64,000 bases of DNA from Euborellia annulipes. Its lineage: Eukaryota; Arthropoda; Insecta; Dermaptera; Anisolabididae. Of the stretch, positions 24,996 to 36,870 are shown one piece after another (positions within the stretch are counted from its first letter, which is position 1; each line of letters opens with the position of its first letter). A program made the translations under genes and the position numbers. The DNA lies in the NCBI GenBank assembly GCA_023213315.1, contig JAKCPI010016495.1:22054-86053 (forward strand). The letters run 5' to 3'. The notes beneath the pieces were generated by a model, which saw only the letters and a list, made by a program, of their open reading frames with translations, was not told the DNA's origin and ran no database searches.

Positions 24996-27456
24996 TTTCA
25001 ACTTAAAATATTAATTTTTAAAGTTGAATCAGAATTTTTTTTTAAATTTGTTAGTGCATTTCTTTCGAAGTTTTCGAACGACCTTTATTTAAATAATTAT
25101 ATTATATTATTATTATAACATAATTATAATCATATTAAAGTTTTAATAAATTTTTTCTTTTAATTGGTAAGATATTTGAAGGAAACATAATCAATCGTAC
25201 TGTTACCTTAATTTGCAAAATAGCAAGTTATTAAAAATTCATGATTTCAGTATTCTGTTTGATTTTTTGTTCATCTTGTGGTGTATTTTTGTTGATTATC
25301 TTAGTAATAGAAGAAAAAAATTTAGTAAATCTATAATATGAATATTTAAGTAAACTTAAAGAAATCCCTCCACAGCATAGTACTAATTGCTTTCAAATGA
25401 TATTCTTTCCAAGTATTATTGTTAATATTAATAGTTCTATTAATTAATTATTCGATGGTTATCAAATCTAACGTTATTGTTAATGCATTTTCATAAAATG
25501 CGAGTAATTTGTAAAGTAAGTAGATTGAGTGAAAGATAGTCACAAGCAACAAAAGAGAGGTTATGAATATTAAAATATATCTATACTCTTATCATGTAGT
25601 AATTAGAGCTGCAACTGGCGCTTGTTGGAGAATCATAACTATCAGTTTAAAAAGAATCAGACTCGTTTTCAGCTCCCTTATTCATAGAAGTCGTTTGAAC
25701 ACGAAATAAATTTTCATTCACTCCAGATATCGACGCCATTTTGATGTGGCTTATCTTCTCAAATCATCACTAGCTGGCCAAGTAAAGAACTTCCACCTAT
25801 CATTTCCAGCCAACTATTGTAAATCAAGGAATTTTGGATAAAAAATTTAAAGAATGCAATGGCATGAATATCTCAAAATGGCAAAAAATGTGGCTTATGA
25901 CTATATTTCACTAAGCCCTTCAATTTTTCGGATTATAAAATCTACTATGAAATAATATCAAAATTAATATTTAAAATAATAATTAGTCTAATAATAAATA
26001 TTTAAATGGTATTTGATAGTAAAAAAATAGTAATAATCATAACATTTTGCGTTTTAACTAAATGGTCTATTTTTAAAGCCCCCATTTATTATATTTATTC
26101 GTAATTTGATAGAAGACTATTAATAATATGCATTTTAATTGATTTGAGGAAGGATTAAACTTGTGACCTATTTAAGGATCCTTAATTAAACCTTATAAAT
26201 ATTTTGTATATAGAGATTAAACTTGTTTTAACCATTCGTTAATATCTTACTACTTTATTAAAAACCCAAACTAAATATTTGCATATAAAATTAATAAGAA
26301 CATCTATATAGGTGTCTATTTAGTTAAATTTTTGTGGATATCAATATTTAAGATTATACTTGAAATTTTATAAGTTTCATCACTCCTTTAAGTAATACTT
26401 ATGGTTTAAGAATTATAGCCTTTTCATATTTTTTAATGAAAAAACAATTTGTCTCTTTTAGAAATTTTACTAAAATTTATGGGGTAGTTTACCTCAAATT
26501 ATCTCTTTGCCCACCTGGTTCTTTTAGGAAATGAAATTTTTCAAATTTACTAGATTGTCGAAAAATGAAATTTATTGATTATATTTTTGTTGCGCTTAAA
26601 GAAATTAAATTATTTTGCGGAGGTAAAAATTAAAATTAAACTTTTCTTCTTTTAATTCATTTTATTTTATTTTATTAGAGACACGGGTTTTTCATGTGAC
26701 CTAAATTAAACTAAGAAGACATTTTTCTTATTAAATTTCTAGATTAAATGCAAACCCTAAATTGAAGAATTATCTGTTTTAATAAAAAAAAGAAACAAAC
26801 ATAAATTATATGCCCTTTACGTGATGATGATAAAGAAAAATTATTTTCTCCTTTCTTTAAAAAAAAAGAAAAGTAAGGAGGTGTTCTTCATCCTCCTCTT
26901 GGTTCTCAAACCCGCATTCATTGTTTTATTTGCGGAAATAGAAGAAAACGAGGCTGGGGGAAAAGGAGGGATAAAAATATGATCTTTTGTAGGGGGAAAA
27001 GGATATGGAGCAAAAGATAAAGACTTTCAAAGAAGAAGAGGGCGAAAGAAAAATGTTTCTCTGCATTTGGTATGCTTTGTTGAATTTTAGCCCTCGACTG
27101 ACTTCTAAACATTTCAATGTTTCCATAAAAAGACACACACACACACATATGCTCCCTCATTCCTTCGCCCATCAGAATCGAAATGGTTCAACAAGATGCT
27201 TTAAAAGCATATAGGAAAGAAAGAAAAAATAAGTTAAGACGAGGGGAAAAATAAATTAGATAAATTCCGATGACTTCCGAGAAATAATATAAAGCTCTAG
27301 GAAAAGTATGGTATTATATTTTTCAATAAATTGTACTGGCGCCGGGCGGAGGACAGTTGAGGTAGAGCTCCAAGCTCTGTAGAATCAAAAGTAAGGAATT
27401 ATTCACGAATTTATAATAATAATAAAGGGAAAGTTTTATAATCGTGAAAAACTTTT
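24996..27456. other. Non-coding AT-rich stretch
   Basis: No exon or repeat recognised. The frames around 26918-27214 on both strands are purine/pyrimidine-skewed low-complexity sequence with a short CA run. Confidence 0.5.
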
Positions 27457-27609
27457 TACTTTCTCTTACCTATGTATATATGTAATATAAATATAGAGAG
27501 AAAGTATTGGATTCATGTCAAAAATTCGATGTCGAGATTTTGATGGATCTTCACGTTTTGAGGTCCCCTGAATCCAAAAAAGTGGTTTTCGCGACATGGT
27601 CTGTCTGTC

Positions 27610-27644
<35 letters not shown>

Positions 27645-28140
27645 GTGAACAAAATATCTCAAGAACGAAAAGAGCTAGGAAGTTGAAATTTTATATTTAA
27701 GTTAGGCACCCCCATGGGACCTGACACGAAGCTTTTGAACAAAATCGACCAAAGAGTACTAGTACTTTACTGATGCACTTTTTCAGTTTTTTTCGATTTT
27801 CTCAAAATTTGCTCCAACGATTTTTTTTAAAATTCATATATCAACTATTTTTTAGTTGCTCTTTAAAATGTATATTCTCATTTTTTGATTGAAATCTTCT
27901 GAAGACCACTTTACTCTTGTACTCCATAGAAAAGATAGGAGAAATGGTTGCCATGGTAACAAAATATAAACATTTTGCCATACTTATAAATTTTACATCT
28001 TGAAAATCGAATGTACCGTACTGTCGGAAACTAAATACATGTCGACACAAAAAATCTGGTGTGACAAGCACAGAACACAACTTTCGATTACCGAAGGTAA
28101 GAGAAAGTTGTGTGCTGTGCGCCAGTCACACCAGATTTTT
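27457..28140 (+). mobile_element. Hairpin-ended repeat family, copy 4 (best complete copy)
   Basis: Starts TACTTTCTCTTACC with an AT-rich palindrome closing on AGAGAGAAAGTA. The interior carries GTCTGTCTGTCTGT plus a GT run, CTCAAGAACGAAAAGAGC, GTACTAGTACTTTACTGATG and an RFX-like palindrome. It ends with a hairpin of about 90 bases: AATCTGGTGTGACAAGCACA pairs with the region ending GTCACACCAGATT. No open frame is conserved between copies. Confidence 0.8.
27947..27960. promoter_or_regulatory. RFX X-box-like palindrome inside the repeat
   Basis: GTTGCCATGGTAAC fits the X-box consensus GTNRCC..RGYAAC on both half-sites. Sequence match only; whether it is bound is unknown. Confidence 0.45.
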
Positions 28141-29221
28141 TTTATATATCTTTACTTTTCAGAAGGACCCGGAAATAAAAATATCTCGTTTTGAAAAGAA
28201 AGAGGGGAAAATATTTATTAAGAACAATAAATATCTCAGCTTCCTCTGGACCAAATCATTTGAAAGAAAAAGATAATAATTGGACCCTGTTACGCATTAG
28301 TTTGTCAAGTGCCAAAAAAATTAAAAATTGAGTTATGCACGGAGTGACATGGGAAGTAATTATTACAATAGACCTACGTCTTCATCATGAAAGATAGAAC
28401 TTTCTATGGCTGACAATTTTATTCTATAAAATTCCGATCTTAAAACGTAAAGCAAAAGGTGGGTAAGGAGGAAATGTTTGTAGGTACTTTATAATTAAAC
28501 AAATTAAGATCTGTTTGATTTCATTTATCGAATATTTTTTAAAATTTTACATTTTTTTATTATTCTTTTCTAATTTAAGAAAATGAATTGATTTAGAAAA
28601 TAAAAGAAATTTTTTTCTCTCACATTTTTCATCTCTATTATTTTAGCATCATAAGCCTCACTTCTTATTTTATTTTTTAATGATACTATTATTTTTTCTC
28701 TTTTATTCTTTTCTACATTGATAAATTTGACATTCAAGAGCTTCTTTTTTGAAATTCAAATTATTCTAAAATATCTCCACGTTTTAAATCCTATTGTTTC
28801 ATTTCCAAGAGCTTTTGATAATATTAATATGATTGTGAACGAATAAACGTATCAATAGATGAATAAATAAATAATAAATTGAACACTTATCTACTCTATT
28901 TGATATAATAAATTATTTAATGATATCCTTTTATTTATAAAATCGAGAATAATTAATTCATTGGGAGAAGTAGCCTAATTAAAATAATACAATTCGGATA
29001 TATATAATTAATAATAAGTGTCCGTCTGCACGCTTCGATCAACTTCCCGTTGGAATTTCCACCTAAAATTTTACACCCTTATAGACGACATTATGCACAG
29101 TTCTGGAAAAACACTAAAATCACCAAATCATCAAATGGGTAGGCTCAAAAATTTCTGAAAATTCAGAATTATTCTATTGGAAAGCATTGATTGGGTTCTA
29201 TCTCTCCTTAAGAAAATTTTT
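28141..29221. other. Non-coding AT-rich stretch
   Basis: Contains at 28282-28347 one arm of the GGACCCTGTTACGCA inverted-end element that is intact at 43906-44156. Otherwise nothing is recognised. Confidence 0.5.
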
Positions 29222-29689
29222 TTTATTGTTTTAAGGTCTTCTTCGGCATCGGAGACCATTTAGACCCAGTCTCTATTTCTTCTTCTATCCTGGCCTTATC
29301 CTATTTGGGGTCAACAAAATTAATTTATAAAGAAATGAGACCGAGAGAAAAGTGAACAAAAGGCTGACATAAGAGGAAGGAAGAAATGCCTTGGTAGCTC
29401 GGGTAACTCGTCATCGCCATCTACGTACTCCCTAGAAGTGAGCCCCTGAGTGTACCCGTTTAATTGGCTACCAATAAACTGGAATTGGTTCTCTCAGGGC
29501 TCACTTCTAGTGAGTACGTGGATAGCGATCACGAGTTACCCGAGGTACGGCTGGCATTTCTTCCTTCCCTTTACGTCAGTAAATTTTTGACACATGAGAC
29601 CGGATGCGAACCCGCGACCCTTGGTTTTATACCATATAAAAGGCCACCACGCTAACCTCTACACCAAGGCCAGAGAGCTCAAACCCAAT
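29222..29689 (-). mobile_element. tRNA-derived SINE (family 1), minus, with an internal inverted insertion
   Basis: The reversed tail (AAGGTCTTCTTCGGCATCGG, CCATTTAGACCCAGTCTC) is at the left. The tRNA-like head is at the right (reversed B box GGATGCGAACCCGCGACC, A box GCTAACCTCTACACCAAGGC). Between them, 29390-29575 is an inverted repeat: GGTAGCTCGGGTAACTCGTC is mirrored by CGAGTTACCCGAGGTACG. A related sequence is at 36644-36720. Confidence 0.65.
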
Positions 29690-29903
29690 TAATTATAATG
29701 ATGAAATATTAACATATCTCAAATGAAAAAAATTATTGAATTTTATTTTTTTTTTTCTCTTTGATCTCATGGTCCTGAAATTTTCCTAGATTTTCATTCT
29801 ATGTTGATCTATTGATCAGTAGCCTATTTATTTAGAGCAATAAACCTAATTTTTTTAGCATCCTGAGCTTAGCTAAAAATGCCGTCACCAGTATCGCTAT
29901 AGA

Positions 29904-30375
29904 TAGGGTTACCATAATTTATTGAAAAACGACTTCAGGGTGTTTAGGGGGTATGGAATTTTTTTTGGAAATTTACGTACTGAAATCACTGTTTTTAGCT
30001 ATCCAGAGACGTGAAAAATATTATCAAACTTACTGGTAGTAGCTTTTTAAATTAAAAAAAAAGTATTACGGAGATAATAAATTACAAATGTGAAATGAGT
30101 AAAATGGGGCCTTCAAGGCCCCAACTGGTCCCATACCCCCCCCCCCCCCAGCGACGATAGTTGGTCTCATGCCCCCCCCCCCACAGCCAAATTTCCTAGT
30201 TACGCTCATGAAGGTGACCAACCTAAGGTGCGGCGCGGAGTAAAATTCCCCAATTTGGCCACGTTTTCGGTTCATATTAGTAAAATCCGGACATTTCTCA
30301 GATCCAGACGCCAAACCGGATACGTGTTCCAAATCCAGACTGTCCGGACGAAATCCGGACGTCTGGGTAACCCTA
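29904..30375. mobile_element. hAT-like element
   Basis: Inverted ends TAGGGTTACCATAATTT and CTGGGTAACCCTA. The right half is rich in GTCCGGAC-type repeats. The interior has two C-runs and a CTAGTTACGCTCATG segment resembling the end of the 24696-24987 element, so it may be nested. Flanks GCTATAGA and GCTAAAAT match only in part. Confidence 0.55.
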
Positions 30376-32561
30376 GCTAAAATATTATTAGAACAATCAA
30401 TTCTTATAAATATGAATGAATTTCAATCATAAAGATAACGTAACAAAAAATTTAATTTTCAAACCGAGATGTCAATATAAATATAATATTCATGTTAGTT
30501 TTATTGTCCATAAATTCAAACTATGAGAAGTCAACAAATTTATTAATTTTTTTATGCATTTTATAAAATTCTTCCCTGAGATCCCAATTTGATCATATAT
30601 CTCCAAATTTCCTTTTTATTACTTGCGATAGATGTAGGTTTAATAAATCGGTTATTACTTCATTTTTTTTTTTAATTTTTTGGTTGTCATTCACGTGACA
30701 GTTCACGTCGTCTTGGATCTTTTTTAACCAAGAGAGAAATAACTCTTTTAATATTTTATCAGATCCGATTCCATTTCTTAATTGGATTGCCTTTCTAAAG
30801 ATTATATGATTAAATATTAAAAAAACGAAAATTTTTTTTTATCAAACGTTCAATTGAATCACCCACTTATAAACGATACGAGGAGAAGATAAATTAAGAT
30901 TGCAATATTAAATGAGTTTTAAGGTGGGAAAAAAAGAGAAAAGTTGTGGAAGGGAAGAATGATGAATTTTTATGAGTCTCTCTACTTCACTTAAAGAAAA
31001 AAAAAAGAATAGTTGAATTTCAATTTTATGTTTGAGTCTATATTAGTATAGTTTTAAAGTGCAATTTCATTCTCTAATAATGTTTAAGAGAAAATTGCAG
31101 AAAAAGTAATTAGCATTTTATTTTCAATAGAAAATAAATATAATAAAAACCAAATTCGTTTTGAGCAAACAATAGTATTATTGAAATTTCTGTTTCCAAA
31201 TATTATTCTTTGATTTGATTTTAGGTCATTGATTAAATTTTTATGTTTAATAGTTTCATTAATTTAATATTCCTCATTGCTTTTGTTCTTTAAAATTACG
31301 AATTCAGCATTTTTTTTTTAACACAAAAGCCTTAAGGCTTAACTCTTCTTATTTGGGATTTGTTTATTGGCCATTAAGCTTAGTAAAATAACATTGAAAT
31401 CCTTTAGAATTTCGATTTAAATCCCTTGCTCTTGCTCTCTGTCTCTTTCTATTTGTGCTACTTAATAAATTTCTCTAATGTATGGAGAATTTTATTTTTT
31501 ATTAACATGTGAATAATGATTAAAATTAAATTTTTAAATCTTTTTTTGTAGAGTCTATTTTTTGCATTTAGAAGTTCTTCTAATATAAAAAAAAATTAAA
31601 ATAAAAAAAACTTGTTGCAGTGGTTTATATTAAAAGTTATATTAATAAAATTTTGTTGATAAAAAAATATGAGAGAAAAAGCAACTTTATAAAAATGAAT
31701 GAAAATGGAATGGCTTTGGCGTAGGTTTTAATAATTTGATAAAAAATTTTAATTTCAATGGGAATTAAAAAAAAAAAAATCACTTTATCTTAATATATTA
31801 ATGAACAATTAAATTTATTTTTTTTAGAAAGTACTAATTTGTTGTTATATTTATTCAGACGGGGGAATTTATAAAAAAAAAAAAAATAATCTGAAAATAA
31901 AATTATTTTTTCCATTTTCATTAAAAGTTCTTCCATTGAATATAAAAATATCTCCATACTAATGAACACATTTTTTTTATTTTGACTATACCTGAGCTTA
32001 TTTAATTCAAAATATAACATTTATCATATTTGACATTAAAAATTTAATTTTTTTTTTTTAAATCTAACCAGAAGTGGCATCTAAATAAAATGTGATTTAG
32101 AGCTGTAGATAAAATTTTTCTTTTAAAATTTGCCGTGGGTTCCTGGAAAGCCTATATTAGGATAGATTCACTACAGCTGATTTTGGAATTAGAGAAAAAA
32201 TTAGAGAGCAGAAGGTTCCTCCCCTTCTATTAGGAAGAAACAAGCAAATCCCAAAATGTTGTGTTTGGCATGTGACGTTATGATAATAATATGTTAATAA
32301 TATTTTATTAGATTAAGAATACAATTTTTGGACTTGACTAAACAACTACACTATAATTTTAAAAAATCCTTCTCTTGAGAAAAACAACTCTGCTGTGATT
32401 TTTTGGCCAATAATATTTGAGCGATTTTCGTCGTGCTATATTGAAAACTAGATTCGGCAAAATTAGTTTTGAAAAGTCCTAAAACTGTTGAAACATCCTT
32501 GGCCATCGAATATTTTTTTTGTTGAACAGTGTAATAATAATTACAAAGATGTTAGGCTTAC
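30376..32561. other. AT-rich stretch downstream of the receptor stop codon
   Basis: No gene is seen. It lies 3' of the receptor on the minus strand, so the 3' untranslated region is probably here, directly or across a further intron. I cannot place its end. Confidence 0.45.
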
Positions 32562-32564
32562 CTA
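32557..32564 (-). promoter_or_regulatory. Stop codon directly followed by a consensus 5' splice site
   Basis: On the minus strand the frame ends ATT TAG and the next bases are GTAAGC, a strong donor consensus. If used, the stop would be the last codon of the exon and the 3' UTR would start in another exon. Confidence 0.4.
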
Positions 32565-32949
32565 AATAGTGACTTCGGATTGAGCTCCCAGGCTAGTAGT
32601 AGTTGCACGGAGTTGACTATTGACGTGTACTTCACTGGACGCATTGCTGTTGGTGCCGCACTCCGTGGCATTTCTTCCTCCTATTGTGCCTGTGCCTCTT
32701 CCGCCTCCTAATCCACTACTCATATATAAGTGTTCTCTGCGTCTCCGAAAGCGAAAACGGCCCAATCGTGACACCATCAGTGCTCTGCAGCATGTCTCGA
32801 GAGTCTTTTTGAATGCTGCCCGGAACTCTCGGTTAAAGTAGGCGTAGATGAGAGGGTTCAGAGCGGAGTTGAAGTAACCAATCCAGAAAACCACGGCCAC
32901 CACGATAGGAGGACAGTAACACGCAGCACATAGTGATGTGATAACGTAC
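32562..32949 (-). CDS. Octbeta2R-like: Beta-adrenergic-like octopamine receptor, last coding exon (TM7 and C-terminal tail)
   Basis: This is a class A amine GPCR for octopamine, expected to couple through Gs to cAMP in the plasma membrane. The exon begins after the acceptor TTTTTATTAG at 32950. Its first G completes the Trp codon left open by the exon at 41762. It encodes 128 residues: [16 protein letters not shown] (end of TM6 and extracellular loop 3), TM7 [20 protein letters not shown] with the NPxxY motif, and helix 8 [11 protein letters not shown] Cys pair (ETCC) is a likely lipidation site. The arginine-rich stretch FRFRRRR and a Gly/Ser/Thr-rich tail end in EVTI, a possible class II PDZ ligand. 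Subtype (beta2 or beta3) is not settled, and the genomic subfamily name is an inference from the core sequence. Confidence 0.9.
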
Positions 32950-33048
32950 CTAATAAAAACAAAACAAGACAAATTCACTTAAGAATCATATACTGTACTT
33001 ATATAAAACTATAAATAAATGTCCCTATTATTATAATCATAATAATAA

Positions 33049-33380
33049 ATTTTTGGACTGTGGAAGCGGCTGCCAGGTGAAGGTGCCAGGAATTTACAAC
33101 GTTTCAGTCTAAATGTATTGAATCATCATCATGTATTCGGGTTTATGATCTTTGTATTTATTTAAAAAAAAGTATGTTCTTAAACTTTTGTGTTCATAAA
33201 ATGAATTAAAATGTTTAAGAAGACACTTTTCTTTTTAAATAAATTTCAAAGATCATAAACCCTAATACCTGATGATGGTCCAATAAAGTTAGACCGAAAC
33301 GTTGTAAATTGGGAGTTTGATTGGTGGATAGACTACTTCTTCCTGGCTGCTAGCTTCTATCGCCGATCTCATTATAATAA
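33049..33380. repeat. Foldback with hammerhead-like core
   Basis: Arms pair across about 33120-33270 (GGGTTTATGATCTTTG and its complement CAAAGATCATAAACCC). GAAACGTTGTAAATT ends both arms. The right flank (GCTGCTAGCTTCTAT) and the CAGCCACGGACTTCATTT stretch just beyond recur in the foldback at 49037-49400, so the two share an end sequence. Confidence 0.6.
33269..33312 (+). ncRNA. Hammerhead-ribozyme-like motif
   Basis: CTGATGA, a single T, stem II GGTC/GACC with an 11-base loop, then GAAACGTT followed by GTAAATT. Core and cleavage-site bases are acceptable (H17 = T). Stem I pairing is weak. Confidence 0.45.
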
Positions 33381-34825
33381 TAATATATTTTAAACAGGAG
33401 GAGTAGCTGCACCTGCTCCTTCTTCTTTTTATAGAAAAACAGCCACGGACTTCATTTATGAGGTTAAAATTTATTTCAAAAGTTTTGTTTAAAAATTCTG
33501 CAAAAATGAAAATAAATAATCTACAACTTTAATAACTTCCTACATATAACTAATCGAGTTTTATTTCTTAAGTACAACTGTTGATTTAATTTTTCGCTAA
33601 ATATATTTCATTAGAGTGGAGGCATAATCTTATTATAATTCTTTTCCACAATCCACTTCCCATAAATTAAATTTTAATATTTTCATATAATCTTATATTT
33701 TCCGGAATTTTTTTAATTTATAAAAAACCCACGCAATTATTTTCAACTCGTGGAACAATTGTTTTTTCTTTATTTTTGGATCAAATCAAAAGTTTTTTTT
33801 TTAATTAAATAACAAATTTAGTTAAATAAAAGTTTAAAAAAATAAAGGAACAAAGCTTGTTAGTGGGCAAATTATTTTTCTTTTTCTGTATTTGCATTCC
33901 TGTGATTACTTTGAAGGTTCTGTTAAATAAAATCCTCTTTACTTTCAGCCCTAAAAAGTTTTCAAATAGCCACAGGGCGTGAGGGATTTCCGGGCAGAGG
34001 TTCAAATACCATTTCCGTCCAGAGAGGAATAGAAATAAGTCTGTTTTAGGGAATTTTATTCCGCTCATTATTCCACTCGATAAATAGCTGAAGAGAAGGG
34101 AGAATTGAGAAGAGGGAATAAAATAGAGCTCTTTGACGATGTATTGGCCTCTTGACTTGATTGATTTATTCTATATTATTAGAGGAAATAAAAATAAACT
34201 AAAAATGAACTAATTAAAAACTGAAATTTATTCGAATAATATAATATGCCTAATAAAATATACTATGATTTTCACTTTTTATTTTTTCACCTCCGTTCTA
34301 AAAGATATTAAAAAAAAAAAATACATAACTTACAGTGTATTCTTTTTGTAAAGTAGTAGAAATTTTAATACATAATGCTTTCTATTTCTTAATATTAAAT
34401 AAAGGAAATTCCAATTTCTTAATATTAATTAAATTATTGATAAATAGTAGGTTTACTCGCTTCGGTGGTACATATACTAAAATTGGAACGATGACACGCG
34501 AAATTGTGAATAAAATTGAATAAAATAGATTTTAATATAACCTTAAAAAAGCACAATCGTACCTCCACAAAATGGTCTCACAAAATTAAACAACATTTTT
34601 TAAAAACAAATTTACCTCAGTACATAATGTAACATTGTTGTAAAATATAAAAGAAATCTGAAACATAACATTGATCCTTGACAAAATATGACTTTTACTT
34701 TTATTGGTTGAAAACAAACTGCACCTTTTGAGCTATAGACTAATCTGAACTGATGATAACAAAATAAATTTTTCTTGTCTTGAAGTCTCCTAAATTATTC
34801 CTAAGCACTGTTATAAATATAAAAT
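33381..34825. other. Intronic AT-rich stretch
   Basis: No supported feature apart from the PLE-like end remnant around 33400-33460. Confidence 0.5.
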
Positions 34826-35119
34826 CATCCAATTCTTGTAAGTTTACTATGAAATTTGCAGGTTGTACGTGCGTGCAGTTTTTATAATAATTTGAACCAA
34901 TTATTTTTATTTGCCGACAACTTATTGCAATATACAGTTTCGGTCATTCAATGTGATCATCATCAGGCCTGAAATATATAAAAAATTTTGATGATGATGG
35001 CCACATTGAATGACCGAAACTGTTGCGATCAGTTCTGAAAAATAATTGGTTAAAATTATTACAAAAACTGCACGTACAACCTGCAAATTTCATAGTAAAG
35101 CTACAAGAATAGGATGATA
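34826..35119. repeat. Foldback with hammerhead-like cores on both arms
   Basis: Arms pair from CATCCAATTCTTGTA at the left to its diverged complement TACAAGAATAGGATG at the right, including GTTGTACGTGC and GCACGTACAAC. At the centre the minus strand has CTGATGA then GACCGAAACTGTA. The plus arm has TGATGATGG then GACCGAAACTGTTG, whose final T restores a permitted cleavage base. Confidence 0.65.
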
Positions 35120-35280
35120 TTCTGCTTGAGCTGTTTCTTGGATATATAAATATAAAAAAAAAACATTTATATAATAAAATACTTTTTATTTTGGCTGAAC
35201 CTGTCCCTTTTATATGCTCGGAACTTCTATAGATTCTGAAACAAGAGGTTAACAATTATATTTATTTTTAATTCAATTTT

Positions 35281-35914
35281 TACTTTCTCTTACCTATGTA
35301 TATATGTAATATATATATAGAGAGAAAGTATTGGATTCATGTCAAAAATTCGACGTTTTGAGGTCCCCTAGATCCAAAAAAGTGGTTTTCGCGACATGGT
35401 CTGTCTGTGGGTGGGTGGGTGTGTGTTCAATTTTAAGCATGAAGGAATTGAGCTAGGAGGTTGAAATTTAATATTTAAGTTTTATACCCTCCTGTACCGT
35501 GAAAATAAGCTTTTAATCAAAATTGGCCAAAGAGTATTAGTACTTTACTGATGCACTTTTTCAGTTTTTTCGATTTTCTCAAAATTTGCTCCAACGATTT
35601 TTTTTTAAATTCAAAAATCAATTATTTTTTAGATGCTCTTTAAAATGTATATTCTCATTTTGCCATTGAAATCTTCTGAAGACCACTTTACTCTTGTATT
35701 TCATAGGAAAGAGAAATAGTTGCCATGGTAACAAAATATAAATATTTTCCAACACTTATAAATTTTACATCTTGACATTCTAATGTTCCGTACTGTCGGG
35801 AACTAAATATATGTCGACACAAAAAATCTGGTGTGACAAGCACAGAACACAACTTTCGATTTCCGAAGGTATGAGAATGTTGTGCACTGTGCGATAGTCA
35901 CACCAGATTTTTTT
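35281..35914 (+). mobile_element. Hairpin-ended repeat family, copy 5
   Basis: Both ends are present: TACTTTCTCTTACC at 35281 and the terminal hairpin from AATCTGGTGTGACAAGCACA to CACACCAGATT at 35910. The interior matches copy 4 closely, including the Xbox-like palindrome, but lacks the GTCGAGATTTTGATGG segment near the left end. Confidence 0.8.
35719..35732. promoter_or_regulatory. RFX X-box-like palindrome inside the repeat
   Basis: GTTGCCATGGTAAC, identical to the motif in copy 4. Confidence 0.45.
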
Positions 35915-36506
35915 AAAAGTGAATTAATAATTTTTGAACAATATTTGTAAAATATCCTCCACACATTATTTAATGTTAACTCCAAATTTGTAAGTGGTAT
36001 TTCTATTTTATTAAAAGCTCTTTGAAATACGCTATTAATCTAATTTGGAATGAAATGAATTTGCTTTATTATGTTATCCTATTTCCAATAAATTAATCTC
36101 CATTTATGAATATATTACAATTTAGGTGATAGAAATGATAATCGTATGTTGAAACAAATTAAAAAAATACCTAACGAGTTAGATTGAAAAAAAAAATTAA
36201 AAATATAATGAGTTTAACTTTTTCATATTTATTGTGTAATAATAGCCTATTAACATTTTAAATAAAAATGAAGTGATAGATATAAATAGAATATTACCCA
36301 GCAACGACAAATTTTTATATACCTGGTAGAATTCTTTCAGTTACAAGGGGGACTCTACAATTTAATTATATGTATACATAAGAACTAGCCGTGCCACCCA
36401 CCTTGGGCGTTATTTCGAAAATAATACGGAATCTATAGAGGGGAGGGATTTGTTGAAAATATTTTCACCAAACGCACCAAAAATTTTCATAAAGTTTAGT
36501 CAAATA

Positions 36507-36870
36507 CGCCAGTGGCGCAACCAGGATTTGCTCCGGGAAGGGGTTTTGATTTATTTTAAGGGTCTAGCCGCGCCACCCTCCTTCGGCGGGTGGACCTTCG
36601 CCAAAGTTGAAATTTGACTTGATATCTATTATCAAGCATTGCTCAGGGGTCCACATCTTGTGGGTACGTGGATGGCGACCACGAGCTACCCGAGCTGGGA
36701 CTGACAGTCCTGTTCTTTACATGTCTGTCCCTTCCTTCTATATTTTCAACAGGCGTCAGACCGTGCGACGAGCCGGTCTGTTCTATTTCTTCCGGTCGTA
36801 AAAAACCCATTCCGCAGACCTCTTTCCCGCCGACCCCGCACAGCGGGATTAAGGCGAAGATAGAAAAACA
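36507..36870 (+). repeat. G+C-rich repeat patch, composite
   Basis: CAGTGGCGCAACCAGGATTT resembles a TIR-element end. GTCTAGCCGCGCCACC repeats the CTAGCCGTGCCACC motif at 36387. GTACGTGGATGGCGACCACG and CTACCCGAGCTGGG match the inverted insert at 29515-29555. Family and boundaries are not resolved. Confidence 0.45.

Noticed and set aside
27600..27642. GTCT/GT tandem run considered as a CRISPR-like or satellite array
   Set aside because: Simple microsatellite expansion inside one copy of the hairpin-ended repeat; no spacer structure.
32620..32841. Plus-strand 73-codon frame opposite the last receptor exon
   Set aside because: Antisense shadow of the C-terminal tail.
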